In this document: one piece after another, positions 1-11,284 of the stretch
How positions within the stretch are numbered: position 1 is the stretch's first letter
How the letters are laid out: each line of letters starts with the position of its first letter
NCBI GenBank assembly: GCA_032622095.1
Contig: CP136067.1
Location: 62,382,893-62,446,892, forward strand
From: Siphonodentalium dalli
Lineage: Eukaryota > Mollusca > Scaphopoda > Gadilida > Siphonodentaliidae
Reading direction: 5' to 3'
DNA length: 64,000 bases
Translations under genes and position numbers: made by a program
Notes under the pieces: model-generated
The model's input: only the letters and a program-made list of their open reading frames with translations
What the model was told of the DNA's origin: nothing
Databases searched by the model: none

Positions 1-504
1 GTCTGTCCATCCGTCCGTCCGCCTGTCTGTCCAAATTTGTCCGGAGTTTTTCTAAGTCATTTTTTTTTATCAATTTCCGTGAAACTTGACACAGACATCA
101 ATCATTATGGGAACCTGTCCACCTGCGATTATGACGTCTGTCGGATTTTTTTTGGAGGAGTTTTCCCCCCTTTTTCGACTTAGAAAATTTTCACAACATT
201 TATAATTTTGTCCGAGCTTTTATTCCTACATTTTAGGTCAATTTTGTTAAAACTTGGCACAGATATTTAGTACCATGGGAACCTGTGCACCTGCGATTAT
301 GACATCTGTCCGACATTTTTTTGGTGGAGTTATCTCCCTTTTTCGACTTAGAAACTTTTTTGCAACATGCATAGTTTTGTCCGAGCTTTTATTTCTACAT
401 TTTTACGTCAATGTTTTTTAATCTTGGCACTGATATTTAGTACCATGGGAACCTGTGCACCTGCGATTATGATGTCTGTCCGACTTTTTTTTGTGGAGTT
501 ATGA
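1..504 (+). repeat. Pearl-like tandem core fragment (R7)
   Basis: The window opens in a CCGT/CTGT tetranucleotide run, followed by about three units of roughly 168-170 bp. The unit marker CTGCGATTATGA recurs near 124, 292 and 462. Each unit also contains a CTTTTTCGACTTAGAAA segment of the kind seen in the other Pearl-like families of this window. The 5' end lies outside the window and no 3' hairpin was seen, so this is a partial element of unassigned family. Confidence 0.6.
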
Positions 505-537
505 TTAGGGTTAGGGTTAGGGGGTTTAGGGTTAGGG
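505..537 (+). repeat. Interstitial telomere-like TTAGGG repeat
   Basis: About five TTAGGG-type hexamers lie in a row, two of them with an extra G or T. TTAGGG is the telomere repeat of most animals, molluscs included. The tract is short, sits directly against a mobile-element fragment and is followed by ordinary sequence, so it is interstitial and not a chromosome end. Confidence 0.7.
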
Positions 538-756
538 AAACCTGTTGACATAATTTCAGTGCCCAATATATTGTAATGGCTTCTTCACTCAAATAACATT
601 TTATTGCATTTGGTGGCCCATTCTTTGATAGTGTGCACTGTTATGAGTGCCTTTAGATACCCATTAAGCTATATCACCTAAACAATTAGCAGATGATCAT
701 ACTATAAATTTGATTCTCATATCGCTCCCTTTACAAAATTAAGTATATTGGGTTTT
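538..756. other. Unassigned spacer
   Basis: AT-rich sequence between the telomere-like run and the first R1 element. I see no gene or repeat in it. Confidence 0.5.
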
Positions 757-2290
757 TAGCTCAACTTACTTTGTAAGTTTGAGCTATTGCCATGGTTTGG
801 CGTCCGTCGTCCGTGTGTCCGTCAACAATTTCGTTTGGCACGGGCTACAGGTCGTACCTTTGGTCTGACCTTTATGAAATTTGTCATGAATGTTGACATT
901 GACATGTAGATGGGGTCATTCGGCCAAAAAACATGGCCACTGGTGGCCATCTTGGATTTCAAAATTCAATCCATTGGCGCGGGCTAATATTCAATCCATT
1001 AGCACGGGCTACAGGTCGTACTGTTCGTCTTATGATCATGAAATTTGTCATGGATGTTAATATTGACATGTAGATGGGAACGAGTGAGTTTGGGGTCGTT
1101 CGGCCAAAAAACATGGCCGTCAGCAGCTATCTTGGATTTTACTCTTTGCATGACTAAATTCTTTGGCGCGGGCTACAGGTCGTACCTTTGGTGTGATCTT
1201 TATGAAATTTGTCTTGAATGTGGATATTGACATGTAGATGGGAACGAATAATTTTGGGGTCATTCGGCCAAAAAACATGGCTGCTGGTGGCCATCTTGGA
1301 TTTCAAAATTTAATCCATTGGCGCGGGCTACAGGTCATACTGTTCGTCTGATCATCATGAAATTTGTCATGGATGTTAATATGGACATGTATATGGGAAC
1401 GAGTCATTTTGGGGTCGTTCGGCCAAAAAACATGGCCGTCAGCAGCCATCTTGGATTTTACTCTTTGCATGACTAAATCCTTTGGCGCGGATTACAGGTT
1501 GTAGCTTTGGTCAGAACTTCATGAAATTTGTCATGGATGTTAACAATGACATGTACATGGGAACGAGTGATTTTGGGGTCATACGACCAAAAAACATGGC
1601 CGCTGGTGGCCATCTTGGATTTCAAAATTCAATCCATTGGCGCGGGCTACAGGTCGTACTGTTCGTCTGATCATCATGATATTTGTCATGGATGTTAATA
1701 TTAAGATGTAGATGGGAACGAGTGAGTTTGGGGTCGTTGGGCTAAAAAACATGTCCACCAGCAGCCATATTGGATTTTACTCTTTGCATGACTAAATCCT
1801 TTGGTGCGGGCTACAGATCGTAGCTTTGGTCGGAACTTCATGAAATTTGTCATGGATGTTAATAATGACATGTAGATGGGAAACGAGTCATTTTGGGGTC
1901 GTTCAGCCGAAAAACGTGGCCGCCAGCAGTCATCTTGGATTTTACTCTTTGCATGACTAAATCCTTTGGCACAGGCCTTTGATCAGATTATTATGAGATT
2001 TGTAAAGGCTGTAGATGGGAACATGTCATTTTGGGGTAATTCGGAAAAAACATGGATGCCGGTGGCCATTTTAGAATTTACTCTTTGCATCACTAAATCC
2101 TTTGGCACACCATAATCACCACATCCCTGATCAGATCATTATGAAACCTGTCATGAATGTTGATATTGACATGTACATCTAGTCTTACTTAGACATTTCA
2201 ATTAGCACCTTTCCTATTCCTCCATTTAATGTCAACCATTAAATTATTCCCCTACCTAAGTTGAGCTACAGTGTCATTGACACTTTCATT
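757..2290 (+). mobile_element. R1 element, copy a (Pearl-like, non-autonomous)
   Basis: It starts with a hairpin, TAGCTCAACTTAC facing GTAAGTTTGAGCTA, then a short GTCCGT-type run near 805. About nine tandem units of 150-170 bp follow, marked by GGCGCGGGCTACAGG and AACATGGCCGC. The 3' end carries AAGTTGAGCTA (2258-2268), the inverse of the 5' end, then a perfect hairpin AGTGTCATTGACACT (2270-2284) and a TTCATT tail. It encodes no protein I can support; the short open frames in it are repeats of the unit. The layout matches what is known of bivalve Pearl elements and Helentron-associated elements. Confidence 0.75.
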
Positions 2291-2483
2291 TAACTTATAT
2301 AAAAGATTTCCGATTTGGGGGGGGGGAACTTTGGCCAAATGAATTTTTGGCCTATGACAGTATGAACCAAGCCTATGATGCCACTCTTCTGTATCATTGT
2401 TTGTTCTGATTGAGTTCATGAAGGCACACCACCATATTGTATAGGCTTACATATCGTACTACAAATCCTATATTTATATAGTT

Positions 2484-2578
2484 GAGAAAATATTGAAAAA
2501 TGAAAGTTCATATTCTTGAGAAAAAATTGTAAAATGAAAGTTCATATACTTGAGAATATATTGAAAAATGAAAGTTCG
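2484..2578. repeat. 34-bp tandem repeat, about 2.8 copies
   Basis: Units begin at 2484, 2518 and 2552 with GAGAA and contain AAAATGAAAGTTC. The copies differ by a few bases. AT-rich minisatellite with no known role. Confidence 0.8.
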
Positions 2579-3039
2579 GGCAGAATCATTAAAATTTAAT
2601 TTAAAATGGCTTACCTGTGTTGCATTCTCGATGAGTCCAGCCAGAACATATGTCACAAGAGATCTCCATGCATTATGCCGAATTGAGGAATGTATGAAAT
2701 CGGATAGCTCGGCTAACCTTATAAAGTGAGAATAATGAGTTGATGGATTCGTTGGCTAAGCAGCAATCGACAGTACTTAGCAGCTTTCTTTCATGGTCTG
2801 TCAGAGCAACTATCACTGTCAGTGACTGCCCATAAGTGAAGTTCATTGTGTTGTTATTATAACTAAGAAAACATCATTGACTTCACAATTAGTCTACATA
2901 AACACCACATGTATCGCTTATCAAATTAAGCCAATTTAACCCTTTCATGATTGGAGCTTCCTGAAATTTTCCTAAAACAGTGTTCCAATGCATCTATAAC
3001 TATATTTGCGAATGTCTGTCTGTGTTCTATAGAAACAGG
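2579..3039. other. Unassigned stretch
   Basis: I see no coding signal. It contains TTAACCCTTTCATGA at about 2937, which resembles a piggyBac-type end and is discussed as a finding. Confidence 0.4.
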
Positions 3040-4530
3040 GAACCATCTAGATGGCACCAAAGGGGTCTACTAGGGGTAACTTTTTACGAGAAAGATAATG
3101 GTGCGAGTTAGGATTTTCTAAAGTGACGCCGCTGTTGTCCGGGGGCAGAAAGGGGGAGGGGTGAAAAAATATTTGTCGCCGATTGCCACGAAACTTATAT
3201 ATAATCATCCCCCATGATATAACAAATCTGATGGTGTGGTTTAAATATGTCAAAAGTGGCGCCATTTGAGTCAGGGATGCACGGAAGGGGAGAGTGGCAC
3301 CAAAATTGATAAACTAAGTTTAGCGCCGAAGGACCATCTAGATGGCACCAAACGGGTCTACTAGGGGTAACTTTTTACGAGAACGATAATGGTGCGGGTT
3401 AGAATTTTCTAAAGTGACGCTATTGTCAGGGACAGAAAAGGGGGAGGGGCAGAAAAAATGTCTGTCACCGATTGCTACTAAACTTATATAATCATTCCCA
3501 TGGCATGAGGAATCTAATGGTGTTGTTTAAATATGTCAAAAATGGCGCCATTCATGTCAGGGATGCATGGAAGGAGACAGCGGCACCGAAATTGATAAAC
3601 TAATTTTAGCGCCGATTTCCACCAAATTGATATATATTCTTCTCCATGATACAAGGAATCTAATTGTGCGATTTAAAGACTCCAAATTGCTGTCATTTGG
3701 ATGAAAGATTGTCGGAGGGGCACTCAATTTGATAAAAAATGGGTTTAGTCGCCGATTCCATCACACTTGTACAATATGAGGAGTCTAATGGTGTGGCTTA
3801 AATCTGTCAAAAGTAGCGTCATTCGAGTCAGGGGTGAACTGAAAGGCAGAGAGGCACCAAAATTTATACGCAATAATTTTAGCGCCAATTTCAACCAAAG
3901 TGATATGAATTATTATCCATAATACGAGGAGAATGATCGTGTGATTTAAAGATGCCATGTTGGTGCTGTTTGGGTGAGAGATGGGGGTGGGTTGGTACTA
4001 AGTTTTATCAAAATTCGTTTAGTCGCCGATTAGTACCAAACTTATAAATAATCATCTCCATGATATCAGGAGTATAATTGTGTGGTTTCAGGATGTCACA
4101 AGCTGTCACAAGTGGGGCCATTCGAGTCAGGATGCATAGAGGGTGAGAGGAACACAAAAAAAGATGAACAATATGTTTAGCGCCGATTTCCACCAGATTA
4201 GTACATATTATTTTCCGTGATATGTGAAATCTAATCGTGTGGTTTAGATTCGCCAAATTGGTGCCATTTGGATGAGGGATAGGGGGGCCCTAAATTTGAT
4301 ACAAATTTTTATGCTCGCCAATTTTCACCAATTTTATATAAATTTATATTATATTTCCATAATGAGTCATAAGTGTGTGGTTCAATGATGATAAAAGAGG
4401 TGCCACCTCCATCTGAAATAGGAATGGGAGGGTAACCAAAAACTGATAAAAAATATGTTAGTGCCAATAACCATCAAATTCATACACATTCTTCTGGAAT
4501 GATACGAGGAATCAAATCGTGCGTGTTAAA
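3040..4530 (+). repeat. Tandem array, unit about 140 bp
   Basis: The marker GCCGATTNCCACNAAACTT (with variants) recurs near 3177, 3467, 3611, 3751, 3881, 4024, 4181, 4315 and 4462, so the unit is about 130-157 bp. The first two units are longer (about 290 bp) and share CATCTAGATGGCACCAAA. Copies are well diverged, so the array is old. No terminal inverted repeats were found. Confidence 0.75.
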
Positions 4531-4973
4531 AAAGTTTAATGAGCTTGTAAAACAGATACATAGAAGAAAGAATTAAACGTATATTTCTCATTTTATTTAA
4601 CAGATACACATATTCTTGCAAGCTGAGAGACCTCGAACCGTCAGAGGATTGCATACTAGAATGTATATATTATAACACAATTGAGTCTGTTCCATTCAAT
4701 ATAGTTTCCACACAAAAAAAGTACAATATACCACTCAAATCGCGGTCTGGTCGGGCACATGTACTAGTAGCTGATATACTGCATAGCAACATTTCTTTTA
4801 AACTGAGAATATTTCGCGATAAACAAAATGACAATTGACAAGGTGAGCCACTCCTTATATTCCATGTGTAAGAATCATGTTTGCTCTTTGAATATCCAAT
4901 TTATGAGACTACGTGTAACACTTTGAGCAAGAGTAATCTCTATTCCCAACAAATATCCACAGCATGCAGAAGG
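4531..4973. other. AT-rich stretch, probably interior of a Helitron-like element
   Basis: No gene is visible. It leads into the CTAG terminus at 5017, so part of it is probably element body. No 5' TC boundary could be fixed. Confidence 0.35.
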
Positions 4974-5017
4974 TTTCACATCACTTTAACCTGGGCAATG
5001 CCGGGTAACCCTGCTAG
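4974..5017 (+). mobile_element. Helitron-like 3' terminus
   Basis: The sequence has an imperfect GC-rich hairpin (ACCTGGGCAATGCCGGGT, about 4989-5006), then eight bases, then CTAG (5014-5017) followed by T. A short hairpin 6-12 bases before a terminal CTAG, with T as the next base, is the classical Helitron 3' end. A diverged relative of the preceding 60 bp lies at 18441-18505. Confidence 0.55.
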
Positions 5018-6267
5018 TTATGTTATATATGCGAGTCTCCCATAGCAGGGTTTCCGCTACTACGGCAGGCCGGCCGTCCAGCGGCCTCATTCCCCTTCCC
5101 AACCTTGACTAAATATTGGCCACAAAATAGCCACAGACCTAGCTCAGCCCCCTTTTTACAAAGGATGAGCAATCACTGACACCGATAATTAACAGATTGA
5201 AAGGAATCCTGTCTGAATAAGACATTATCAGTAGCGCAGATCACGTCAGCACCATCATGTGTAATGCTTTGTCAGCGAATGTTTAGTATTAATTTAAATA
5301 GCCTCTCACGTTTTAATTTACCGTAGATTTTTGTCTACAAGACCCAACTTTCTGACCCACTATTTCCCTGAAAATGCACATTATAAAAATTATATTGGTA
5401 AGTCATTGGGGGGCTGACTTCTGAGCTGCAACCCTCAAAACAAGGTGTGTCAAAGAAATGTTTGATTCTAAATAAAACAATATAAAATATTAATAGTTAC
5501 TATCAATGTATTTATTCCCTGTCCAATTAATACAAAATTATCAATTATACGAATCCAGCATGAGGTTATTTCCATCTGAGGAAATTTTGATTATCACCAA
5601 TTGTTTTGATTCAGTGGTACTGTGAATAAAAAGAACGCATTCAGTGCACATGACAAGAGCTCTGCCAGGGGGGGGGAGAAATTTTTTTCCCGACACGTAT
5701 GCTGGGTGTGGTGGGCGTCAAAATAAGCCCAAAGCAATTTTTTCCGTGACAATTTTTTTTTTCTTTCCGTCACACCTTTTATTTGATTATTACTAGTTTG
5801 TACTGGTTTGTAACACTAAGATATCAATAATAAGGCACTGCAGCAACACTAAACATGCTAGGGCCATTGGATGTTGGTTTTTGCCTCTTTAGGACAAGGG
5901 AAAGTATTCTTAATGCAGCTGAATCGCCCATGCAGTATTCTATGTAATTAACATCAAATAAGGATAACTTTAAAGAAATAAATTTAATGCCAAATCTGGT
6001 CAAACATGGACATTAAACATTGATGTATACACTGATGTATAAAGAAAAAAACATGTAACATACCTAGACTTGTGAGTGGATAACAAAATTATCTCATATG
6101 TGACAAAAGAGATAGAAAATATTAATAATTCACAATCTCATGTAGTCTTGAATAAGTTAATACAGGTTTCTACTAAAACTTTCTAAAAGTGTAGGTTTGT
6201 TTTTTATTATATGCTTTACTCTCACATGCTACCTTTGAAAGCGCTGTCCCAGACAGGTCATGCCATT
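5018..6267. other. Unassigned AT-rich stretch
   Basis: No supported gene. Only short A or T runs and a G9 run near 5670 stand out. Confidence 0.5.
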
Positions 6268-6272
6268 CAAAG

Positions 6273-6565
6273 TTGCATATAATATGCAAATGCAAAATAA
6301 TTCCGCATATAAAATGCACAAAATAGGCATATACTATGCTTGTTCAAACTACGACTGATACAATTGCTCTAATAAATTAGCAGCACAAGTCACCTGTAAC
6401 TAAATTGATGGAATCTATAAATTCCGGGCTCAGAATAATCATTAAAGTGGCATGTAATATGCTGTATTATAAAATTGGCACATATCGTGTACGACCATGG
6501 AAATGGTCCTACTGGCCTCGACAAATCAGGCCATTCACATTTAAAATAGGCATATATTATGCCCA
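6273..6565. repeat. Dispersed near-palindrome GCATATWATATGC, five copies
   Basis: GCATATAATATGC (about 6273), GCATATAAAATGC (about 6303), GGCATATACTATGC (about 6327), GGCATGTAATATGC (about 6450) and GGCATATATTATGCC (about 6548) recur in 300 bp. Short open frames over this region look incidental. Confidence 0.55.
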
Positions 6566-7018
6566 TCTATTTATCACGCTGTTCCCTGATGAAATTCCGC
6601 ATTACCACTATCATACTGTAGTGGAAAAGTTAATCAAAACATATGCTCAATTTAAATCATGACTATCCGCGCAATGTAGGAACATACCTAGAACACAGAC
6701 CACTAATCTGTTATTTGATTGATGGGTATATTTCACAATTAAAAAAATGCAGACTATTCAACACCTACATGTTTCTAGGGACAAAATCCACTGCAGTCAA
6801 GAATATACTGCTGAGACCAGATCTGTTTTTATGGTTAGGTTTCTATACCAAAATTGCTACTTTTCAATGATAAACATGCATTTTCTCCCGATAGGCCACC
6901 GGGTATGTGCTTCCCAAATACGGCCACATTCCCCCCAACCCCTAGTGGAATAATATAGGGATAATATATAAGATAATGCATTGGCCTAACAATATTTACA
7001 TTGACCCTGTAAGCCATT
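6566..7018. other. Unassigned stretch
   Basis: AT-rich; overlapping short open frames occur on both strands, none with recognisable content. Confidence 0.4.
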
Positions 7019-7062
7019 GCATTCTCTTATATATGCGAGGCTCCCTATATAAGAGAATGCTA
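7019..7062. repeat. Hairpin related to the piggyBac-type MITE at 54.7-54.95 kb
   Basis: GCATTCTCTTATATATGCG is followed, after a short loop, by its complement TATATAAGAGAATGC. The same arms occur at 54815-54931 inside a TTAA-flanked MITE, so this is a diverged or partial copy. Confidence 0.6.
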
Positions 7063-7859
7063 AACCACAGGATCTTTTAATAATAATGGTGTACCAGCGC
7101 TGCTCTGTCATGAAAGGGTATTAAAGACTTCATTCAACTCCCATCAAATTAACGTGGCCGACTTTGCGTGGGGCCGTTTATCGTATGGGGCCGACATTGC
7201 ATGGGGCACGACTTCTCCGGATACCATGAATATAGACGACTAAGAAAATTTAGACCACGTGCCAATACATGCAAATAGCAGAAAATTCAACAAGTTGCAT
7301 TCATGTTATCTCTGCAGGAGCCAATGACCATAAAAAATCATAAAACCTACATGTACCATAAAAGTATTTTTTGAGTATTTTGAACTCTGAAGGTCCTCTA
7401 AAATCCGAAGATATACAACAAAAGTCCTAATTCCTGTTAACAGGAAATGGAACATCAAAACTAAAAATAAACACCATGTCATAAACTCCATCATTCAAAG
7501 CAGGGAGAGCACTATATGTGTTTGGTGATAAGTAATGAGAAAATGAGTCTTTGACCCGTGTAAAAATTAGCCGTGTATTGCTTGTCAATACCGGTAAACT
7601 CATGACCAGAATCGTATGTATTTTTAGTCACCTATATTCACAGCTTCCATAGGCCTTTATAACTCTTTCACCACCGAATATATGAGGGTAAAATGCCCCG
7701 GACACCGGATTTACAGGACTTAATTAGAAAAAAAATGTGTCTTTAGTGCTAGGCCTCAATACTAATGTTTAGAGGCATGGTGGGTACGGCAAACCATATA
7801 TTACCCTGATCAGAAGTGAACGTATATTCACTTGAGGGTCATAGATGACCTTCAGGTGG
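7063..7859. other. Unassigned stretch
   Basis: No gene recognised. A direct duplication of the type GTGGGGCCGA...ATGGGGCCGACATTGC occurs near 7160-7205. Confidence 0.4.
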
Positions 7860-9378
7860 TAACATTCCTTGGCATGGTTGCTAGGGAACCACCCATCATT
7901 GAAAAACACTAGATTTTGATCAATATTCTACTGGTAAATCTCATAAAATTGCCTCGAATAGCAATAAAGTCCTGCAAAATACTACTTTGTTAATATCCAG
8001 TGTTGGGATTAATGGGATGTTTGTCGTTTTTACTGATTTTAAGATAGCAATGGTTGCTATGGAGCTGGCCTTATCACAAAAAGCCTAAATCCACAAATTT
8101 AAGCAAATTTGACATATATAATGGTGGTAAAACCATTACACTTCATGCATAAGTTCGCCATACACCTAGGTCAGCTATTCACCATAAATTCCATATGTGG
8201 AGACGTGGGGTGGGGTGGGCCTGCCTTGGCAACGGTTGCCATGGAGCTCCTCATAATTAAAAAACACTAGATTTTTATCGATTGTTTGCTGGTATATCAC
8301 ATAGAATTGTCTCAGATAGCAATTATGTCATAGAAATAATACTTTGATGGTACATGTATCTAATGCCAATAGGGTTGGTGGAATTGTTTACATTCTACTG
8401 ACTTAGTGTAGCAACAACCAGTTAGGCCTTTCAATTACGACAAATTCAAGAGCTTAGCCCTTTTGACACTGACAGCCTGGGCCGTTCTGTGCCCTTACCA
8501 TGGGATCCCGGAGATATTACAACATATTTCGGGCAACATTTTGACACATGTGTTTAATAATGACATGAACGGACTATGTACCCAAAACTTCACATGGGGT
8601 CATATTACATCAGTTATCATTTTAACATAGGTATGCATTGTCAACTAATTACTCCATAGCAACGGTTGCTACGCAACTACCCGGAATTGAAATATACCCT
8701 TAAATTATAAGTGATGGCATAAATGTTTACTCCAGTGAATTTATTATATTGCCATTTCATTGTGGAAAATATACGGTAGAGATGGGGCTGGCCAAAAATG
8801 ACATAACTTAAAAATATGGTAACAACGGTTGCTAAGCAAACACCCAACGGCGATTGAAAAGAGGCAAAACTGTTTCATCTCGAAGATATTCTACTCTTTT
8901 AGACAACATGTTGACACCTGCGTTCGGCAAAGTTCTAAATAGGCTATGTTTTCGGAACTTCATGTGGGGATCCAATCAGTTCAGAAATGTCATCATCCAT
9001 ATTTGCTAGATACATTGCAATTCCGGTTAGTTGAATAGCAACGGCTACTAGGGAGCAATTAGCTGATAATGTATACCCATTGTAAAATTATCACGCCAAC
9101 AACCGTTGCTATTCAACTAACCGGAATTTAAAAATACCTCGCAAATATGGATTATGACATCATTAGTTCACTCTAATCGATGTATTATCTTGCTAATTTA
9201 TAGTGAGCGTTACTGTAGTGATGGGGTTGGTCAAAAGAGGGCATCTAGGATATGTAAACTAGTAGCAATGGTTGCTAAGCACCCAACCGTAATTGAATAA
9301 GGGCAAGATGTTATATTATGAAGAATTCTGCTCTTTTAGATAACATTTCAACCACGGGATATGTAAAGTTATAAATGG
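7860..9378 (+). repeat. Degenerate array built around GCAACGGTTGCTA
   Basis: Segments of 150-450 bp recur in degenerate form. Each carries GCAAYGGTTGCTA or GGTTGCYATGG (near 7876, 8047, 8231, 8659, 8821 and 9263), and several carry a downstream CTTCAYRTGGGG block. The sequence after the right-hand direct repeat at 16026 continues the same pattern (CTTCCCATGGATGTCCCC). This shows that the LINE at 9379-15645 was inserted into the array. Confidence 0.6.
8999..9378 (+). repeat. Left copy of 380-bp direct repeat flanking the LINE (target-site duplication)
   Basis: This segment is identical base for base, without indels, to 15646-16025 (constant offset 6647). Outside the repeat the flanks differ. 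The left copy joins array sequence upstream and the right copy joins array sequence downstream, as expected for duplicated target DNA and not for terminal repeats of the element. Confidence 0.85.
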
Positions 9379-9379
9379 C

Positions 9380-11089
9380 AACACTGATATAGATATAACC
9401 GGTCCCTCACAACCCGACACAAACGCGGATGATTGTGCACCAAACGAAGATGAAGTTCCATTATCGTTTAAGTCACCAGAGGATGATCTTCTTTTGGCAG
9501 TAAATTCACTAGACGACTTTATAAAAACGCCGGAAAACGCAAAAAGTGACTGCTCAGCATTTGTGGGATGGATATCAAACTATATTCACTGTGTCACAAA
9601 AGAATCATTTCTGCTCATAACTCTTAAAGTGTGCGATGATGTCAGTAGGTTAAAACTGATGCGGTCAGTTGTATTTGCAGCAATAAAAGCAACACCTGCA
9701 TTCCTAATAGATTCTTCTGCCGTGCTGAAAAACAGGACCAAGCCGAGAAACGAATCTGCAAATTTTCTAAGCCATAAATTAGTTAGGGACATATATGATC
9801 TCTTTTTATTCTCAGTGGATGAGGACCAATGTTTACTAAATGACATGATAAGTGGTCAACGTAATATTCGGACAAGCACAGCCTCACAAGTAACTGGTTC
9901 AAGCACAAATGACATGTCATGTTCTCATGGCGCGTTGGTTAAAATGATGTCATCTAGTCTCATTGAACTAAAGAAAGAAATGTCAGTTCTTCGCTCGAAA
10001 AATACAGCACTCGACAAACTTATCTCAGAAGATATCCCTCTCATTAACGGGAAAATCAGCAACCTCAGCGCTCGTGTGAATGCTCTCGAAGGGGAAGTAG
10101 ATGTGACTCAGATCGCCTCCAATGATATTCGTGATACGGTAGAGAGGATTCAGGATGACAAATATAGTGGTGTAACTAAACTTCGATCTGAATTAGTTCT
10201 TGTGAAACGAGATGTTGGTGACGTTCTCGATTGTGTTGAGGAATCACTTAAGAAGAGTAACTCAAACACATCTGCAATTGCATCTGTCAAGGGTGAAATC
10301 CATAAACTGAAATCAAAAGGTACCCAAAACAAAGCAAAACAGCCCGACGCAAAAAATGAAGTATGGGAAAGTAAGTTATTCCAAGAAGCAGTTAAAGATT
10401 TCATGGGAGGTTTTGAACAAAAATGTAATGAACTATTCTTCAACCAAAATATTTCTTCAAACAAAACTATGCATGACTCTCCAAATTTGTATACCCCAAC
10501 CCACACTGTACCAAGATCCAAATCTCCCTCTCCAGTTAAATCACAACTAGACACACCACACAGTGTAACGTGTATTCAACCTTTTCGTGGATCCAGCAAG
10601 GATGATACAAGTGTGAATAGTATTGACTGTGAAGATGAACGTATACCGAAATCAAGACACTCATTACATGCAGCTACTCAGTTCGATGCCAACATAACTT
10701 ATAACGGAGATAACGCTACAGACAGCACATTCACAGGAGACGTCAATGGTCAACATAAAAATGATGAATTTGAACACCAAAGCAATCAACATCGCCGACG
10801 GAATGCAGAACCCATAAAAACAGAACGATTTTACTTAGGGAACATCAGTAATGATCTAGATCGACGCACTATTGAACGCTACCTTAGCCGTAGAGGCGTC
10901 AAGTTCTCTATTGTTCGTTTGTATTATAGTGATCAGGAAAATAAGTCGTATGCAAGAGTCAACGTATACAACGAGCATGTCGATATGGTCACAGATTCTT
11001 TTTTTTGGCCAAAGGGGTCATTATGTCGTCCCTGGCTGTCTGAGTATGCTTACAGCAAGTATATCACCTCAAAACGTGATCGGTGGTAA
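9380..11089 (+). CDS. LINE ORF1 protein (coiled coil, RRM-like C-terminus), 5' truncated
   Basis: ORF1 proteins bind the element RNA as multimers and act as chaperones in the ribonucleoprotein. Counting from codon 9494 (a TTG), residues 155-275 form a heptad-rich coiled coil (IELKKEMSVLRSKN, then KISNLSARVNALEGEV). Residues 280-440 are polar and probably disordered. Residues 445-520 look RRM-like: RFYLGNISNDLDRRTIERYL resembles an RNP2 strand plus first helix, and KSYARVNVY an RNP1-like strand. The frame is open from 9344, inside the left target duplication, to the TAA at 11087-11089. No ATG occurs before 9659 (Met at residue 56), so the native start was probably lost by 5' truncation. The stop is about 200 nt upstream of ORF2. 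No closer family was recognised. Confidence 0.8.
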   Translation, partial: NTDIDITGPSQPDTNADDCAPNEDEVPLSFKSPEDDLLLAVNSLDDFIKTPENAKSDCSAFVGWISNYIHCVTKESFLLITLKVCDDVSRLKLMRSVVFAAIKATPAFLIDSSAVLKNRTKPRNESANFLSHKLVRDIYDLFLFSVDEDQCLLNDMISGQRNIRTSTASQVTGSSTNDMSCSHGALVKMMSSSLIELKKEMSVLRSKNTALDKLISEDIPLINGKISNLSARVNALEGEVDVTQIASNDIRDTVERIQDDKYSGVTKLRSELVLVKRDVGDVLDCVEESLKKSNSNTSAIASVKGEIHKLKSKGTQNKAKQPDAKNEVWESKLFQEAVKDFMGGFEQKCNELFFNQNISSNKTMHDSPNLYTPTHTVPRSKSPSPVKSQLDTPHSVTCIQPFRGSSKDDTSVNSIDCEDERIPKSRHSLHAATQFDANITYNGDNATDSTFTGDVNGQHKNDEFEHQSNQHRRRNAEPIKTERFYLGNISNDLDRRTIERYLSRRGVKFSIVRLYYSDQENKSYARVNVYNEHVDMVTDSFFWPKGSLCRPWLSEYAYSKYITSKRDRW

Positions 11090-11284
11090 TCATGTACGTC
11101 CGTAGGAGTTGCTTCTTTAACTTGAAGCAAATCGGTTATAACTGAATATTTTAAAAGTAATATAGTTGGATAGTTACTGTTTGTTTTCATGCTTTATATT
11201 TTCTTATGCTGGATATGCATTTGTCTTTATAACACACCAAATATTATATGAATATTTGAATCGCTATTAAGCACAACCTTTTAA

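Noticed and set aside
7860-9378. GTTGCYATGG motifs as X-box (RFX) sites
   Set aside because: Only half of the X-box consensus is matched and the motif recurs because the array is repetitive.
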